Assembly: GCA_009691715.1 (NCBI GenBank)
Contig: SIAN01000001.1
Span: 1 to 64,000, forward strand
DNA: 64,000 nucleotides
Direction of reading: 5' to 3'
Origin: Planctomycetota bacterium
GTDB lineage: Bacteria; Planctomycetota; B15-G4; SIAN01
Below, piece after piece: positions 1 to 9,017 of the stretch. The translations under genes were made by a program, and so were the position numbers. Within the stretch, counting starts at the first letter, position 1; each line of letters starts with the position of its first letter. The notes beneath the pieces are model-generated. The model was not told the DNA's origin. It saw nothing but the letters and a program-made list of their open reading frames with translations, and searched no databases.

Positions 1-1
1 G

Positions 2-121
2 CTTCCCGGCTTCCTCAACTTCCTCGGCTCCAAGAATCCCGGCGCCGAAACCATCTGGAAGGGTCTCGAACGCCTCACCGATATCACCACCGCCTACCAA
101 CTGTTCCTGTCCACCGCGTAG
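2..121 (+). CDS. IS4/IS50-like transposase, C-terminal end (cut by window edge)
   Basis: Thirty-nine codons run in frame from the window edge to a TAG stop. The segment PGAETIWKGLERL fits the C-terminal signature PG-x-x-T-(I/L)-W-x-G-L-x-x-L of IS4-family DDE transposases of the Tn5/IS50 type. The catalytic core is outside the window, so activity cannot be judged. A 19-bp sequence resembling an IS50 end starts 21 bases after the stop, which supports the assignment. The family call rests on a short segment. Confidence 0.6.
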   Translation, partial: LPGFLNFLGSKNPGAETIWKGLERLTDITTAYQLFLSTA

Positions 122-142
122 CCAGCAGTGTTCAGCGGGGGG

Positions 143-161
143 ACTTGTGGGGTACGGTCAG
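143..161 (+). repeat. Probable right terminal inverted repeat of the IS element
   Basis: The sequence acttgtggggtacggtcag matches 13 of 19 bases of the inverted IS50 outer end (ACTTGTGTATAAGAGTCAG). The outer ACTTGTG and GTCAG blocks are exact. It lies just past the transposase stop, where a right end is expected. If correct, the element ends at 161 and a 9-bp target duplication would begin with ccactcaac (162-170). The left copy is outside the window. Confidence 0.5.
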
Positions 162-417
162 CCACTCAACGGGGGATGTTTCACTACATCGACTGCAGCA
201 ACTCACGCCGAACGATCACTCAGGCGAGGTTTCGCCTCGAAGCGCTGAAAGGCGCAAGATTTTGGCTCAACTGCGGAAGTAGGGCTAGCCCTGCTCGGCC
301 GCAGTGTCGTGGCGGCAAATCAGCAAAACTTCTGGAAGCCCTAGGAAATATCGGGCCGTTGGTCGTCGCACTCGATGAGGGCCCCTCGACGGTGTCGGCA
401 ACGTGACACTCGGACGC
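162..417. other. Intergenic region after the IS end, no gene recognised
   Basis: No frame here has protein-like composition with a plausible start. A perfect 12-bp palindrome AGGGCTAGCCCT lies at 281-292. A small hairpin CGAGG-TTTCG-CCTCG lies near 225-239. Neither is a convincing terminator for the flanking minus-strand gene. Confidence 0.4.
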
Positions 418-2109
418 TCAATCCAAGGTGTGGACGAGCCGTCCAGCCGAGTAGGTGCGCAACACCTGGGCGCTACGCCAGGACGCAGCGTCGAGCGCAA
501 CCGGATCGCAGCTGACGATCGCGAGGTCGGCGCGATGGCCGACGCGAAGCACCCCGAGATCGGCCTCGCGAAACGCTGCGAACGCGGCGTCCCTCGTCGA
601 TGCCGCGAGGGCCGCCTCGGCGTCGAGGCGCTCCTGTGCCGTGAAGACTCCGGCGAACGAACTCTCTGGGCTCGTTCGTGTCGTTCCGGCGACCAGGTTT
701 CGCAGCACCGAAAGCGGCTCGACCGGAGCGTCGGTGCCGTTGCATAGCACCGCGCCAGAATCCAGCAATCGGCGCCAAACGTAGGCCTTTTGGTCGGTCC
801 GCTCCCGGCCGATCCTGGCCGGAACCCAGGGCGCGTCCGAAGTCGCGTGGCAGAACTGCATCGACGCGATCACGCCGAGACGCGCGAACCGCGGGACATC
901 GATTGGATCGAGCAACTGCGCGTGCTCGATGCGGAAGCGGTGATCGCGGCGCGGCGCGTCAGGGTGGTTCTTCGCGTCGTTCGCAAGCGCCGCGGCGTAG
1001 GCATCGAGCACCAGCCGGTTGGCCGCGTCGCCGATCGCATGCGTGCAGAGTTGGAATCCCGTCGCCAACGCGCGCGTCGCCACCTCGGTCAGCCGCTCCG
1101 CGTCGATCAGCGCGAGGCCGCGATGGCCCGGCCGGTCGGCGTAGTCGGCGAGCAGAAACGCTCCGCGCGAGCCGAGCGCGCCGTCGGCATAGAGCTTGAT
1201 CGCCCGCACGGCGAGGAACCCGGTCAGCTCGCTCCACGGCCCGCGCGCGAACCGATCGTCGAGCAGCGGTCGGTCGTCGCCGTCGAGCATCGCGTGGATG
1301 CGCACCGTGAGTCGCCCCGCGGCAGCTTCGCGTTCGAGCAGGGCGAGCCGCGACGCGCCGATGCCGGCGTCGTGCAGCGCCGTCACGCCGTGCCGCGCGC
1401 ACTCCGCCAGCGCGAGCGCGAGCGCGGCACGTTCGTCGGCGTCGTCAGGCGTCGGGATACAACTCGCCACGAGGTCGACTGCGCGGTCGATCAGGACGCC
1501 GGTCGGCATTCCGCGCGCGTCGCGCAGGATCTCGCCACCAGCCGGTGCGACCGTTCGGTCGTCAATGCCGGCGAGCGCAAGCGCGCGCGCGTTCGCCAGT
1601 GCTGCGTGCCCGTCGACTCGTTGCAGCAGGACCGGATGGTCCGGGGTCGCGGCGCTGAGCCCGGTGTGGTTCGGGAAGCCGGTGTCAGGCCAGTCGTTCT
1701 GATCCCAGCCGCGGCCGCGCAGCCAGCGTCCAGGCGGCGTGCCGGCGGCGCGCTTTGCGGTGCGTGCGATCACCTCGTCGTAGGAGCGCGTGCCATTCAG
1801 GTCGAGTTCCCGAAGTGAATGCCCGAGCGAGAAGAGGTGAGCGTGCGCGTCGATGAATCCGGGAACGACGCAGCTGCCGGGAGGCCCGTCGTAGCGAACG
1901 GTCGCCGGACCGATCCAGCTCGCGGCATCGACTCGCCGCCCGACGGCCACGATCGAATCGCCGCGAAACGCGACGAACTCGGCGATCGGCGCGACCGGAT
2001 CGAGCGTCCGCACCCGCGGCGCGAAGATGATGGTGTCGGCCGGCGCCAAGCTGCGTCCCTGGGTCAGCAACATCGTCGCGAGCAGCGGCGCGAGCATGGG
2101 GATCTCCAT
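418..2109 (-). CDS. Amidohydrolase family 3 (YtcJ-like) metal-dependent hydrolase
   Basis: A 563-residue amidohydrolase of the YtcJ/exoenzyme-regulatory type. This family hydrolyses C-N bonds of unknown amide or formamide substrates with one or two metals in a TIM barrel. The metal motif is FIDAHAHL (His89, His91). Later ligands are visible as KLYADGALGSRG, HAIGDAANR, RIEHAQLLDP and CNGTDAPVEP. Residues 5-23 are hydrophobic and could be a signal peptide. The start is ATG; a second ATG four codons later (2097) is equally possible. It is transcribed divergently from the asparaginase-like gene across only 46 bases, so the two probably share a promoter region. The substrate cannot be deduced. Confidence 0.85.
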   Translation of the reverse strand: MEIPMLAPLLATMLLTQGRSLAPADTIIFAPRVRTLDPVAPIAEFVAFRGDSIVAVGRRVDAASWIGPATVRYDGPPGSCVVPGFIDAHAHLFSLGHSLRELDLNGTRSYDEVIARTAKRAAGTPPGRWLRGRGWDQNDWPDTGFPNHTGLSAATPDHPVLLQRVDGHAALANARALALAGIDDRTVAPAGGEILRDARGMPTGVLIDRAVDLVASCIPTPDDADERAALALALAECARHGVTALHDAGIGASRLALLEREAAAGRLTVRIHAMLDGDDRPLLDDRFARGPWSELTGFLAVRAIKLYADGALGSRGAFLLADYADRPGHRGLALIDAERLTEVATRALATGFQLCTHAIGDAANRLVLDAYAAALANDAKNHPDAPRRDHRFRIEHAQLLDPIDVPRFARLGVIASMQFCHATSDAPWVPARIGRERTDQKAYVWRRLLDSGAVLCNGTDAPVEPLSVLRNLVAGTTRTSPESSFAGVFTAQERLDAEAALAASTRDAAFAAFREADLGVLRVGHRADLAIVSCDPVALDAASWRSAQVLRTYSAGRLVHTLD

Positions 2110-2155
2110 GAAACGGTCGCGCTAAGATACGCCGCGTGGCGCCGCATCCGGCGCG

Positions 2156-3304
2156 ATGAGCACGAGTGGAGATCTTCGCGTGACGCCTGCCGAACCCGCG
2201 CCGACTCGCCGATCGTTCCTCGCCTCGCTTGCCGCCACAGCGGCCGCGGGTGCCGCGTTGCCGGCGACGTTCGCCTGCGCGTCGCCTTCCGCTGCGACCT
2301 CCGCTGCGACCTCCGCTGCGACCTCCGCTGCGGATCGTCGGGCGGTGGCCGCTGATCCGGGGGCGCGCTGCATCGCGTCCGACAACGGGGTCGCAGCGGT
2401 TGCGACCGCGGTGGCGGCGATGAGTGCCGGAGCGGCGCCGGTCGACGCGGCGGTCGCAGGCGTGAATCTGAACGAGCTCGATCCCGAAGACAACTCGGTC
2501 GGCTACGGCGGGCTGCCGAACGAGGACGGCGTCGTCGAGCTTGATGCTGCCGTGATGGACGGGCCGACCCACCGCGCCGGTGCAGTCGCGTCGATCCGGA
2601 ACATCAAGACGCCGTCGCGCGTCGCCCTGCAGGTGATGCGGCGCAGCGACCACGTTTTGTTGGTCGGTGAGGGGGCGTTGCGGTTCGCACGCGCCCACGG
2701 ATTCGTCGAAGAGAGTCTGCTCACCGAGAAGTCGCGGAAGCTCTGGCTCTATTGGAAGGAGACGCTGTCGGCGACCGACGACTGGTTCCCGCCGACGGAC
2801 GACGAGATCGCCAGAGACCCGGTGCTGAAGCGCCGTCCGACGGGCACGATCCACCTCTCCGCGCGCAACGCGGCCGGCGACTTCGGCTGCACCACGACCA
2901 CCAGTGGGCTCGCATTCAAGATTCCCGGACGGGTGGGTGATTCGCCTCTGATCGGCGACGGCCTCTACCTCGACAACGCGGTCGGGTCGGCTGGCGGCAC
3001 CGGGCGTGGCGAAGCGTCGATCCTCGCGTGCGGAGCGTTCGCCGTGGTGGAACGAATGCGCGCCGGCCGCTCGCCGCTCGATGCGTGCCTCGACATCCTC
3101 AGTCGGGTCGTCGACCAGAGCCGGAAGAACGGGAACGCCGACGGCAACGGTCGCCCGACGTTCAACCTGTCGCTCTACGCGCTGGCGAAGGACGGGAGCT
3201 ACGGGTCGGCGTCGTTGCTGGCCGGATGCAAGTTTGCCGTCGCGGACGCAACCGGCACGCGGCTCGAGACCGGCGGCCATCTGTTCGAGGCGACGGCGCG
3301 TTGA
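2156..3304 (+). CDS. Glycosylasparaginase (N4-(beta-N-acetylglucosaminyl)-L-asparaginase), Tat-exported
   Basis: A 382-residue Ntn hydrolase of the glycosylasparaginase/isoaspartyl peptidase family. These enzymes cleave the GlcNAc-asparagine bond after autoproteolysis exposes an N-terminal Thr. The expected nucleophile is Thr231 in RPTGTIHLSA, followed by TTTTSGLAFKIPGRVGDSP and the substrate-site motif GGTGRGE. The N-terminus carries a twin-arginine signal (TRRSFLASLAATAAAG), so the protein acts outside the cytoplasm. Residues 47-59 are an AATS repeat encoded by a 12-bp DNA repeat, probably a linker. The residue before the nucleophile is Gly rather than the Asp of the human enzyme. The start is ATG. 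Confidence 0.85.
   Translation: MSTSGDLRVTPAEPAPTRRSFLASLAATAAAGAALPATFACASPSAATSAATSAATSAADRRAVAADPGARCIASDNGVAAVATAVAAMSAGAAPVDAAVAGVNLNELDPEDNSVGYGGLPNEDGVVELDAAVMDGPTHRAGAVASIRNIKTPSRVALQVMRRSDHVLLVGEGALRFARAHGFVEESLLTEKSRKLWLYWKETLSATDDWFPPTDDEIARDPVLKRRPTGTIHLSARNAAGDFGCTTTTSGLAFKIPGRVGDSPLIGDGLYLDNAVGSAGGTGRGEASILACGAFAVVERMRAGRSPLDACLDILSRVVDQSRKNGNADGNGRPTFNLSLYALAKDGSYGSASLLAGCKFAVADATGTRLETGGHLFEATAR
2288..2332 (+). repeat. In-frame 12-bp tandem repeat, 3.75 copies
   Basis: The unit tccgctgcgacc repeats head to tail and encodes the SAAT linker just after the Tat signal of the glycosylasparaginase. The copies are identical, which suggests recent slippage and possible length variation between strains. 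Confidence 0.9.
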
Positions 3305-3566
3305 CTGCCGGCGCCCGCGACGATCGCTCCGCGCCAGCCACGGCTCTTGCTTCGCCCCCGGGGAGGCATTAGACCTCTGCCCGTCGTCGGCCCGCCTCCG
3401 CAGGGAACGTCCCGCGCGAGGCAGTCCAGAGCGGGGTGGAGCCAGAGCGGGGGCAAGTGAGTTGCCCCGCCGAGGGTCAAGCCTTCGCCGTCGCGATGGT
3501 CCATGGCGGCCGCATCGCACGCCGACGACGCCAAGCCTCCGGGAAGGGGGGCGCCACGAGGATCGG

Positions 3567-5204
3567 ATGGCCACGCGCAAGAAGGCGAGCTCGACTTCAA
3601 GTCGAGCCGGCAGCAAGTCAACCAAGCGAGCCGCGCCGGCGAAGACCACGCGGCGCAAGGTGCGGCCAAGCGCGTCGGCAGCGAACCAACCCGACCAGTC
3701 GCGCGCTTCCGCGAAGGACGACGACGTCGACGAGGACCAGGCTGACGGCGACGCGCGCGACGACATCGACGAAGACGATCCTCCACCGGTCGCGACGCGG
3801 CCCCGCGCGGTCCAGCGCTCGGTGGCATTGCCGGTGACAGCGGCTCCGGCCGGTTCGCGCGCGCCTCACGCAGCGCCTCCGGTGGCGGCGCGCGCACCGA
3901 CCGCCGCCGGCGCAGCGAATCGACCACCGCCCGCCGCTGCCACTCCCTTGCCGCCGCTGCCAGCCTCGCCAGCGCGCGCAGGGTCGCGTCCGTTCGTAGT
4001 CGCGCGCGGCGAGGACACGGTCAAGGTGTTCGCCGAGACGCTCCGCCACGCTGGCTTCTACGAAGCGGTCGAAAACGCGCAGATCAAGTCGGGCAAGCGT
4101 CGCGAGCTGTTCGAGGTCGCCTGCAAAGTCGACTTCATGCGCGGCGTGCGGCGCGAGAACGAGCCGGTCAGTTACGTCGACCCGAAGCTCGTCGGGCAGC
4201 TCTTCAGCGGGCTGCTCGACCGCGGATTCCGGATCCTGCGGGTCGTGGAGACGCGTGGTGAGCTGTCGCGCTACCTGTGCAATCGCGCGGTGAAGCAGGT
4301 CGGCAATGCGCTTGGTTACGACGAGTCGTGCTACGAGCTCAAAGATCTCGCCGACGACCTCTCACCGCTCGACCTCGGCTCGGTCGGCAAGCGACCGACG
4401 GGTCGCACCTGGAAGCAGGCCGACTTCCGCATCGTCTTCGCCAAGAACCGCACGGACGAGCATTGGGGGCCGGCGCTGGTGCTCTGGAATCTCTGGCATG
4501 TGATGGCCACCCCGAGCGATCTCCTGTCGCTCGAGTACGGCATGGACGCCGGCGACGTCGCGTTGACTCTGCTCGAGAAGCTGCCGGTCCACTTCGCGTT
4601 GATCGACGCGGTCCACTCACGTGATGGCGCGCCCGGGACGGTCTTCCCTTACGAGACTCTGAAGGCGATCGACGCTGCCGCGCCCGACAGCGCGCAGCAG
4701 CATCGCCTCGGGTGGATCGTCGCGGGCAGCGATCCGCTGGCGGTCGAGGCTGCCGGCCACAAGTTGCAGGGACTCGATCCGCAGGTCGATCCGATGTGTC
4801 TGCGCAAACTGCGGAAGCTCACGGGATGGAAGTCGCCGGCCGAAGCCGAGGCGCTGCCGACCTACCCGGGCTGGAGGGGTGTCGGCAATCGCATCCGCGA
4901 AGCGATCGGTGCTGACAAGCCGGTCGACGCGGTCCGCCTCGCGTTGTTCACGGCGGTGCAGCAGGCCGATCCCCGCCTCTTCCCGCCCATCGCCAGCGCC
5001 TATGGGGCGATCCGGTTGCGGCAGAAGGTCGAAGTCTACGTCGACGAGCTCCGGCGTCGCCACGGAGTGCGCGCCGGAGCGGTCGTCGGTACGGCACGTG
5101 CATCGCCGATCAGCGCCGCGGCGCACCCGCAGGACGAAAGCGACGATGGCCAAGCGGGTGGCGCAGCGCTCGATGACGACGGCGACCCGCCGACGTTTCA
5201 CTGA
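3567..5204 (+). CDS. DUF362-like protein with a long charged N-terminal tail
   Basis: A 545-residue protein. Residues 1 to about 140 are low-complexity: first Lys/Arg/Ala/Ser-rich, then an Asp/Glu stretch (DDDVDEDQADGDARDDID), then Pro/Ala. The rest matches the DUF362 pattern: VDPKLVGQLFSGLLDRGF, an ALVLWNLWHVM segment like the family's alKNl, HFALIDAVHSRDGAPG, and AGSDPLAVEAAGHKLQGLDP. DUF362 proteins have no settled biochemical role. No 4Fe-4S cysteine motif is seen, unlike many relatives. The start chosen is the ATG preceded by cgagga; the frame is open further upstream, but that sequence is arginine-rich shadow. About 260 bases without a recognised gene separate it from the preceding gene. 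Confidence 0.65.
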   Translation: MATRKKASSTSSRAGSKSTKRAAPAKTTRRKVRPSASAANQPDQSRASAKDDDVDEDQADGDARDDIDEDDPPPVATRPRAVQRSVALPVTAAPAGSRAPHAAPPVAARAPTAAGAANRPPPAAATPLPPLPASPARAGSRPFVVARGEDTVKVFAETLRHAGFYEAVENAQIKSGKRRELFEVACKVDFMRGVRRENEPVSYVDPKLVGQLFSGLLDRGFRILRVVETRGELSRYLCNRAVKQVGNALGYDESCYELKDLADDLSPLDLGSVGKRPTGRTWKQADFRIVFAKNRTDEHWGPALVLWNLWHVMATPSDLLSLEYGMDAGDVALTLLEKLPVHFALIDAVHSRDGAPGTVFPYETLKAIDAAAPDSAQQHRLGWIVAGSDPLAVEAAGHKLQGLDPQVDPMCLRKLRKLTGWKSPAEAEALPTYPGWRGVGNRIREAIGADKPVDAVRLALFTAVQQADPRLFPPIASAYGAIRLRQKVEVYVDELRRRHGVRAGAVVGTARASPISAAAHPQDESDDGQAGGAALDDDGDPPTFH

Positions 5205-5289
5205 GATGAGTTGAACGGAGCGGACCGTGCCTGCGAGGGTGGCTGCCAGCGCGTCTGGCAGCGCGCTCGCCAACTCCGGCAGCCTCGGA

Positions 5290-7047
5290 TCAGTCGAGCA
5301 GGCCGATGAGCGCGGCGAGCTCAGTCGATTCGTGGAGGAAGCTGCGACCGGCGGAGAGCCGGGAGGCCACCGGCGGGCGGCGGATGTCGTAGATCAGGCC
5401 CAGCGCGAAGGTCGCTGACTCGCGATCGCGCGAAGTGTGTCCGGGCTCGCGCAGCAGGTCGAGCAGTGGCTCGAGCGCGAGCGGGTCGCCGGTGTAGCCG
5501 AGCGCCAAGATCAGCGCCGATCGCTCGGGGCTCGAGCGGTTGCGGCCGCTGCCGAGCTCGCGCACCAGCAGCGATGCGCAGGTCGGATCGAGCCGTGCGA
5601 GCGCCCGCGCGGCGTGGAGTCGCACTTCGGGTGCCGGGTCGTCGAGCAGTCGCTGCTCGAGCAGCGCGACGGCGCGCGGGGCGCGAAGCAAGGAAAGACC
5701 GGCGACGGCAGCGCGGCGAATCTCGGGCGCGCCGTGGTCGATGAAGTTCGCGACTGAATCGAAAGTCGCCGCGCAGCGCGACAGGCCGAGCGCGCAGAGC
5801 AGCGCCGCCTGCTCGTCCTGTGAGCGCGTCTTGCGCAGCGCGTCTTCGAGCGCCTGCACCGCGAGTTCAGCGTCGCCCTGGCGGGCGAGCAGCCCCAAGC
5901 CGAGCTCGGCGAAGACGCGCTGCTCAGCGCTCTCGTGCTGGAGCGCATGCTCAAGCCGCAGTCGCGCGGTGGTGCCGCCGATCTGGCCGATCGACAGCAA
6001 CAGGAAGCGGCCGACCAACGCGTTGCTTTCGTGATCGATCGCCTTCACGAGTTCGCGCACCAGCGTGTCATCACCGCGAGGGGCGGCCTCGCCGATCGCC
6101 AGCGCGGCGGCAGCGCGAATGTCGGTGTCAGAATCGCGGTCCACCAGCAGTTCGAGGAGCAGTGGCACCGCCGCCGTCTGCCCGAGCAGTCCGAGCGCCG
6201 CAGTCGCGGTCGCACGGATCAACGGCGCCTCGTCGTCGTTTCGCGCGAGCGATTCGAGCAACGGCAGCGCCGCATCGCTGCCAGAGAGCCCGAGCGCTTG
6301 CACGACGAGCGCGCGCAGTTGAAGCGGTGCGGATGGGTCGCGTGCGTAGCCGCCCACCAGTGCCGGCAGCAGCGGTTCGCCTTGCAGAGCCAAGGACAGG
6401 CTCGCCAGCGCGCGCATGCGCGTGCGCTCGACTTCGTTCTGGAGGTGGAGGCCGTCGAAATTGGAGTTCGCAATCGACAGCAGCCGGTGGCGCGCCGCAC
6501 CCGGCTCGGCGATCCCGGCGGCGATCAGCGACTGCTCGCGCACCCGCTTCTGTTCGTCATCGAGCAGGCTGAACAGGCGGGCGACGTGATCCGGAGTCTC
6601 GAGGAAACCGCCGCGCGCGAGTGAGAGCGCCGCCGCGCCGCGGACCCGGTCGTCGCCGTCTCGGAGCAGCAGCGTGAGGCGAGTCGAGACATCGTCGCGG
6701 TAGAGCGCCTTGCGGTGGTCGCGCAACGTCGTGTCGACGAGGTGCGGAGGCAACTGCTCGCGGCCGGCCCCGCGTTCGAGCGGCGCTGGCTCGTAGCGCA
6801 AATAGTTGCGGCTGAACCAGGTGCGCCACGGCGAGCGAGCGGCGTCCGGAAGGAGGCGGTCGTCGAGGGGGTTGTTGACGGGGCTTTCGACATCCCGCCG
6901 ACCCACTTGCGGGCGGCCGGTCACGGGTGCAGCCGGAACCTGCCCGAAAGCTGCGTCCCCCGGCGATCCGAACGCGCAAGCCAGCGCTGCCACGAGCCGG
7001 CGCGATGCGATGCGGGGGAGGTCGATGAGGCAGGCGAAACGTGGCAT
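5290..7047 (-). CDS. Secreted HEAT-repeat protein
   Basis: A 585-residue protein with a signal-like N-terminus (RRLVAALACAFGS, probable cleavage near AAFG-Q). From about residue 125 to the end it is built of roughly 30-residue helical pairs such as VRGAAALSLARGGFL, IRAAAALAIGEAAPRG and VRLHAARALARLDP. These are typical HEAT/PBS-lyase repeats that act as a protein-binding scaffold. No catalytic domain is visible. The frame extends 125 codons further upstream, but that part is arginine-rich and unlike the rest, so the ATG at 7047 is preferred. It is divergent from the binding-protein lipoprotein gene, across about 300 bases. Confidence 0.75.
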   Translation of the reverse strand: MPRFACLIDLPRIASRRLVAALACAFGSPGDAAFGQVPAAPVTGRPQVGRRDVESPVNNPLDDRLLPDAARSPWRTWFSRNYLRYEPAPLERGAGREQLPPHLVDTTLRDHRKALYRDDVSTRLTLLLRDGDDRVRGAAALSLARGGFLETPDHVARLFSLLDDEQKRVREQSLIAAGIAEPGAARHRLLSIANSNFDGLHLQNEVERTRMRALASLSLALQGEPLLPALVGGYARDPSAPLQLRALVVQALGLSGSDAALPLLESLARNDDEAPLIRATATAALGLLGQTAAVPLLLELLVDRDSDTDIRAAAALAIGEAAPRGDDTLVRELVKAIDHESNALVGRFLLLSIGQIGGTTARLRLEHALQHESAEQRVFAELGLGLLARQGDAELAVQALEDALRKTRSQDEQAALLCALGLSRCAATFDSVANFIDHGAPEIRRAAVAGLSLLRAPRAVALLEQRLLDDPAPEVRLHAARALARLDPTCASLLVRELGSGRNRSSPERSALILALGYTGDPLALEPLLDLLREPGHTSRDRESATFALGLIYDIRRPPVASRLSAGRSFLHESTELAALIGLLD

Positions 7048-7351
7048 GTCGCAGGGATTCCGAGCGCTCGCGATCCGGACGACCCCAGCACAGCTTGTGC
7101 CGGGGGGCGAGCGGGTGGGTACCTCAGTGAGCCCTGAGGCTAAAGCCCGGCGACGGCAGACCTCGCGCGACTCCGCGCAGCGTGCCCTCCATGGGCGCAC
7201 GGTGGAGCCCCCAACCAGCGAGCGCGTCCGTTGCCTGCGAGCATCGGGCGGTGCAGTACGGGCGGACGTGTTCACCGTCACGCCCAGCTGCGGAAACGGC
7301 CGGCGCCCGAATAGAAGGAAGCGCGGCGGGTCGACCACGATGGGGGGCGGG
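7048..7351. other. Divergent intergenic region with hairpins
   Basis: These 304 bases hold the 5' regions of both flanking genes. A perfect hairpin cctcag-tgagcc-ctgagg lies at 7122-7139. An imperfect hairpin lies around GTGCCCTCCATGGGCGCAC (7182-7200). I could not match the sequence to a riboswitch class. No gene is seen. Confidence 0.4.
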
Positions 7352-8344
7352 ATGAACAGCGGCGCACGCGCGGCGTGGACCCGAGAGTCTCGGAGCTTCG
7401 CGTCACGTCTGCTTGGCGTCATCGGTGCTGCGCTGTGCGCCTGCTCTGGTGACGGCGATCCGGCGTCGGAAGGCGCAACTGCCGACGAACTGGCGTCCGT
7501 CGTGGAGAAGCCGCGAATCGGCGTCGTCTTCGGCGAGGTGTTCGAGGGCTACGAACGAATCCTGTTCGACGCCGCGCGTCGCCGCAATCGCGCGCTCGAC
7601 GTCCGCGCCGGCTATGGCCACGCGGCTGCAAGCGAGCTCGCCGTCCAGGCCCTCATCGACAACCGCGTCGGAGCGATCGTGTTGTTCCCATCGTCGCCGG
7701 ACTTGTTGCAGAGGGCCAAACGGCTGGCGGCAGAGAGCTCCGTGCCGATCCTGTTCGCGTTGCGCAGCGATGGCCGAAGCGGCCCATGGGCCGGCGTCGC
7801 GAGCGACACGCTTGCAGCCGACGCCGGTGCGCGAGTCGCGGAGTTGCTCGGCGCCGATGGCATCCGCGAGCCGACCATCGTCGCGTTCGAGGATGCCCGC
7901 TGGCCGGAATCACATCGGCGCGTCGAATCGGTGCTCGACTCGATCGAGCGGAAGTTGGGGCGGGTGCAGGTCCGACTCCGCATGTTCGAGGAGGGAGGGG
8001 TCGAACCGACCGTTGCGAAGGCGATCCCGATGATCGGTCGCATCGGACGCGTCGACCTGTTCGTCGCTGGCGACCCTGCCAGCACGGCAGCGGCGCAAGA
8101 AGCGGCAACGCGCGCCGGGTACGCGGCGACGGCGTTCGTCGTCGGGATCAGCGACGATGCGGAGCGGCTCGCGACGGCAGCCGCGAGCGCGCGCACGGTG
8201 CTGATCGGCTACGAACGCGAGGCGTGCGTTGAGGCGATCTTTGCCGGACTCGACGCATTGACCGCGACGCCGCCGCCCGATCCCGCGGTGGAGCTGCGAT
8301 TCACCGTTCCCTGCCAGATGCATGCGCCAGCGGCACCACGCTGA
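7352..8344 (+). CDS. Periplasmic-binding-protein-like lipoprotein (sugar-binding fold)
   Basis: A 330-residue protein with a lipoprotein signal (LLGVIGAALCAC). The body resembles type I periplasmic binding proteins of the ribose/LacI class: IGVVFGEVFEGYERILFDAARRRN, then LIDNRVGAIVLFPSSPDLLQ, then VPILFALRSDGR. That is the usual order of first strand, ligand-loop region and second strand. No ABC permease or ATPase lies next to it, so it may be a sensor or orphan receptor. The ATG at 7352 has a GGGGGGCGGG run directly upstream; another ATG 12 bases earlier is possible. The gene end overlaps the convergent ferredoxin gene by 44 bases. Confidence 0.7.
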   Translation: MNSGARAAWTRESRSFASRLLGVIGAALCACSGDGDPASEGATADELASVVEKPRIGVVFGEVFEGYERILFDAARRRNRALDVRAGYGHAAASELAVQALIDNRVGAIVLFPSSPDLLQRAKRLAAESSVPILFALRSDGRSGPWAGVASDTLAADAGARVAELLGADGIREPTIVAFEDARWPESHRRVESVLDSIERKLGRVQVRLRMFEEGGVEPTVAKAIPMIGRIGRVDLFVAGDPASTAAAQEAATRAGYAATAFVVGISDDAERLATAAASARTVLIGYEREACVEAIFAGLDALTATPPPDPAVELRFTVPCQMHAPAAPR

Positions 8345-9017
8345 TCGCACGCGGTGATGTCGGGCAGTAGAGCTCGCAGACTCCGCAGCCGGTGCAACCC
8401 GCGGCGCGCACCTCGACGCGGCCGGCGCGGTCGAGGCCGATCGCGGCGCTGCCGAGCGGGCACCGATCGACGCACTCACGGCAGGGCTCGCCGAAACTGC
8501 GGCGGCAGTCACCGTGATGGACCTGCGCGATGCCGATTCGGATCGCCTCCTTCGGCACGAGCGTGAGCGCGCCGCTCGGGCAGGCCTTCATGCACGACAG
8601 GTCGTCGCAGAGCACGCAAGCGCGCTGGCTCGGGATGAGCTGCGGCGTTCCGTCACGCGTCGGGTCGCTCGAACCCAGAAACTGGAGGGCGTGCACCGGG
8701 CATGCGGCGACACAGCGGCCGCTGCGCTCGCAGGTGGCGGCAAATCCGACCTCAGGCAGTGCACCTGGCGGCCGCAGAGGCGGCTGATCGAGGCGGGTGC
8801 GCAGTCGGTCGAACGCGGCGCGCGCCTGCGGGAGGCGGCCCTGAATGGAGCGTGACGCACTCTCGACACCCTCAAACAGCGCGCGCAGACCGGTCGCAAA
8901 AAAACGGCGTCGGGGAGGTACTGCGGAGTTTTCCGCGCGATCGATGGGGCGCTCCTTGGGGGTACCGCATTCTTCAGCGTCCGGCGCAACGAACTCTTTT
9001 CTGTCGGGTTCCGTCAC
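8301..9017 (-). CDS. 4Fe-4S ferredoxin-type electron carrier (NapG/MauM-like)
   Basis: A 238-residue protein with several four-cysteine iron-sulfur motifs: CERSGRCVAACP, CVLCDDLSCMKACP, a C-x8-C-x2-C-x3-C set (CRRSFGEPCRECVDRCP) and CTGCGVCELYCP. This is the NapG/MauM multi-cluster pattern of membrane-associated electron transfer. A twin-arginine-like stretch (PPRRRFFATG) lies near residue 40, so Tat export is possible. A GTG at 9017 is taken as the start. The frame extends to a TTG at 9062, but a hairpin (9022-9041) lies between the two. No partner oxidoreductase is adjacent. Confidence 0.8.
   Translation of the reverse strand: MTEPDRKEFVAPDAEECGTPKERPIDRAENSAVPPRRRFFATGLRALFEGVESASRSIQGRLPQARAAFDRLRTRLDQPPLRPPGALPEVGFAATCERSGRCVAACPVHALQFLGSSDPTRDGTPQLIPSQRACVLCDDLSCMKACPSGALTLVPKEAIRIGIAQVHHGDCRRSFGEPCRECVDRCPLGSAAIGLDRAGRVEVRAAGCTGCGVCELYCPTSPRAISVVPLAHASGRER

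Noticed and set aside
2288..2332. CRISPR-like repeats
   Set aside because: The 12-bp units have no spacers and are translated in frame.
1685..3766. A 693-codon open frame on the minus strand
   Set aside because: It is opposite the asparaginase-type and DUF362 genes, rich in Arg/Ser, and has no domain. High GC content makes long antisense frames common here.
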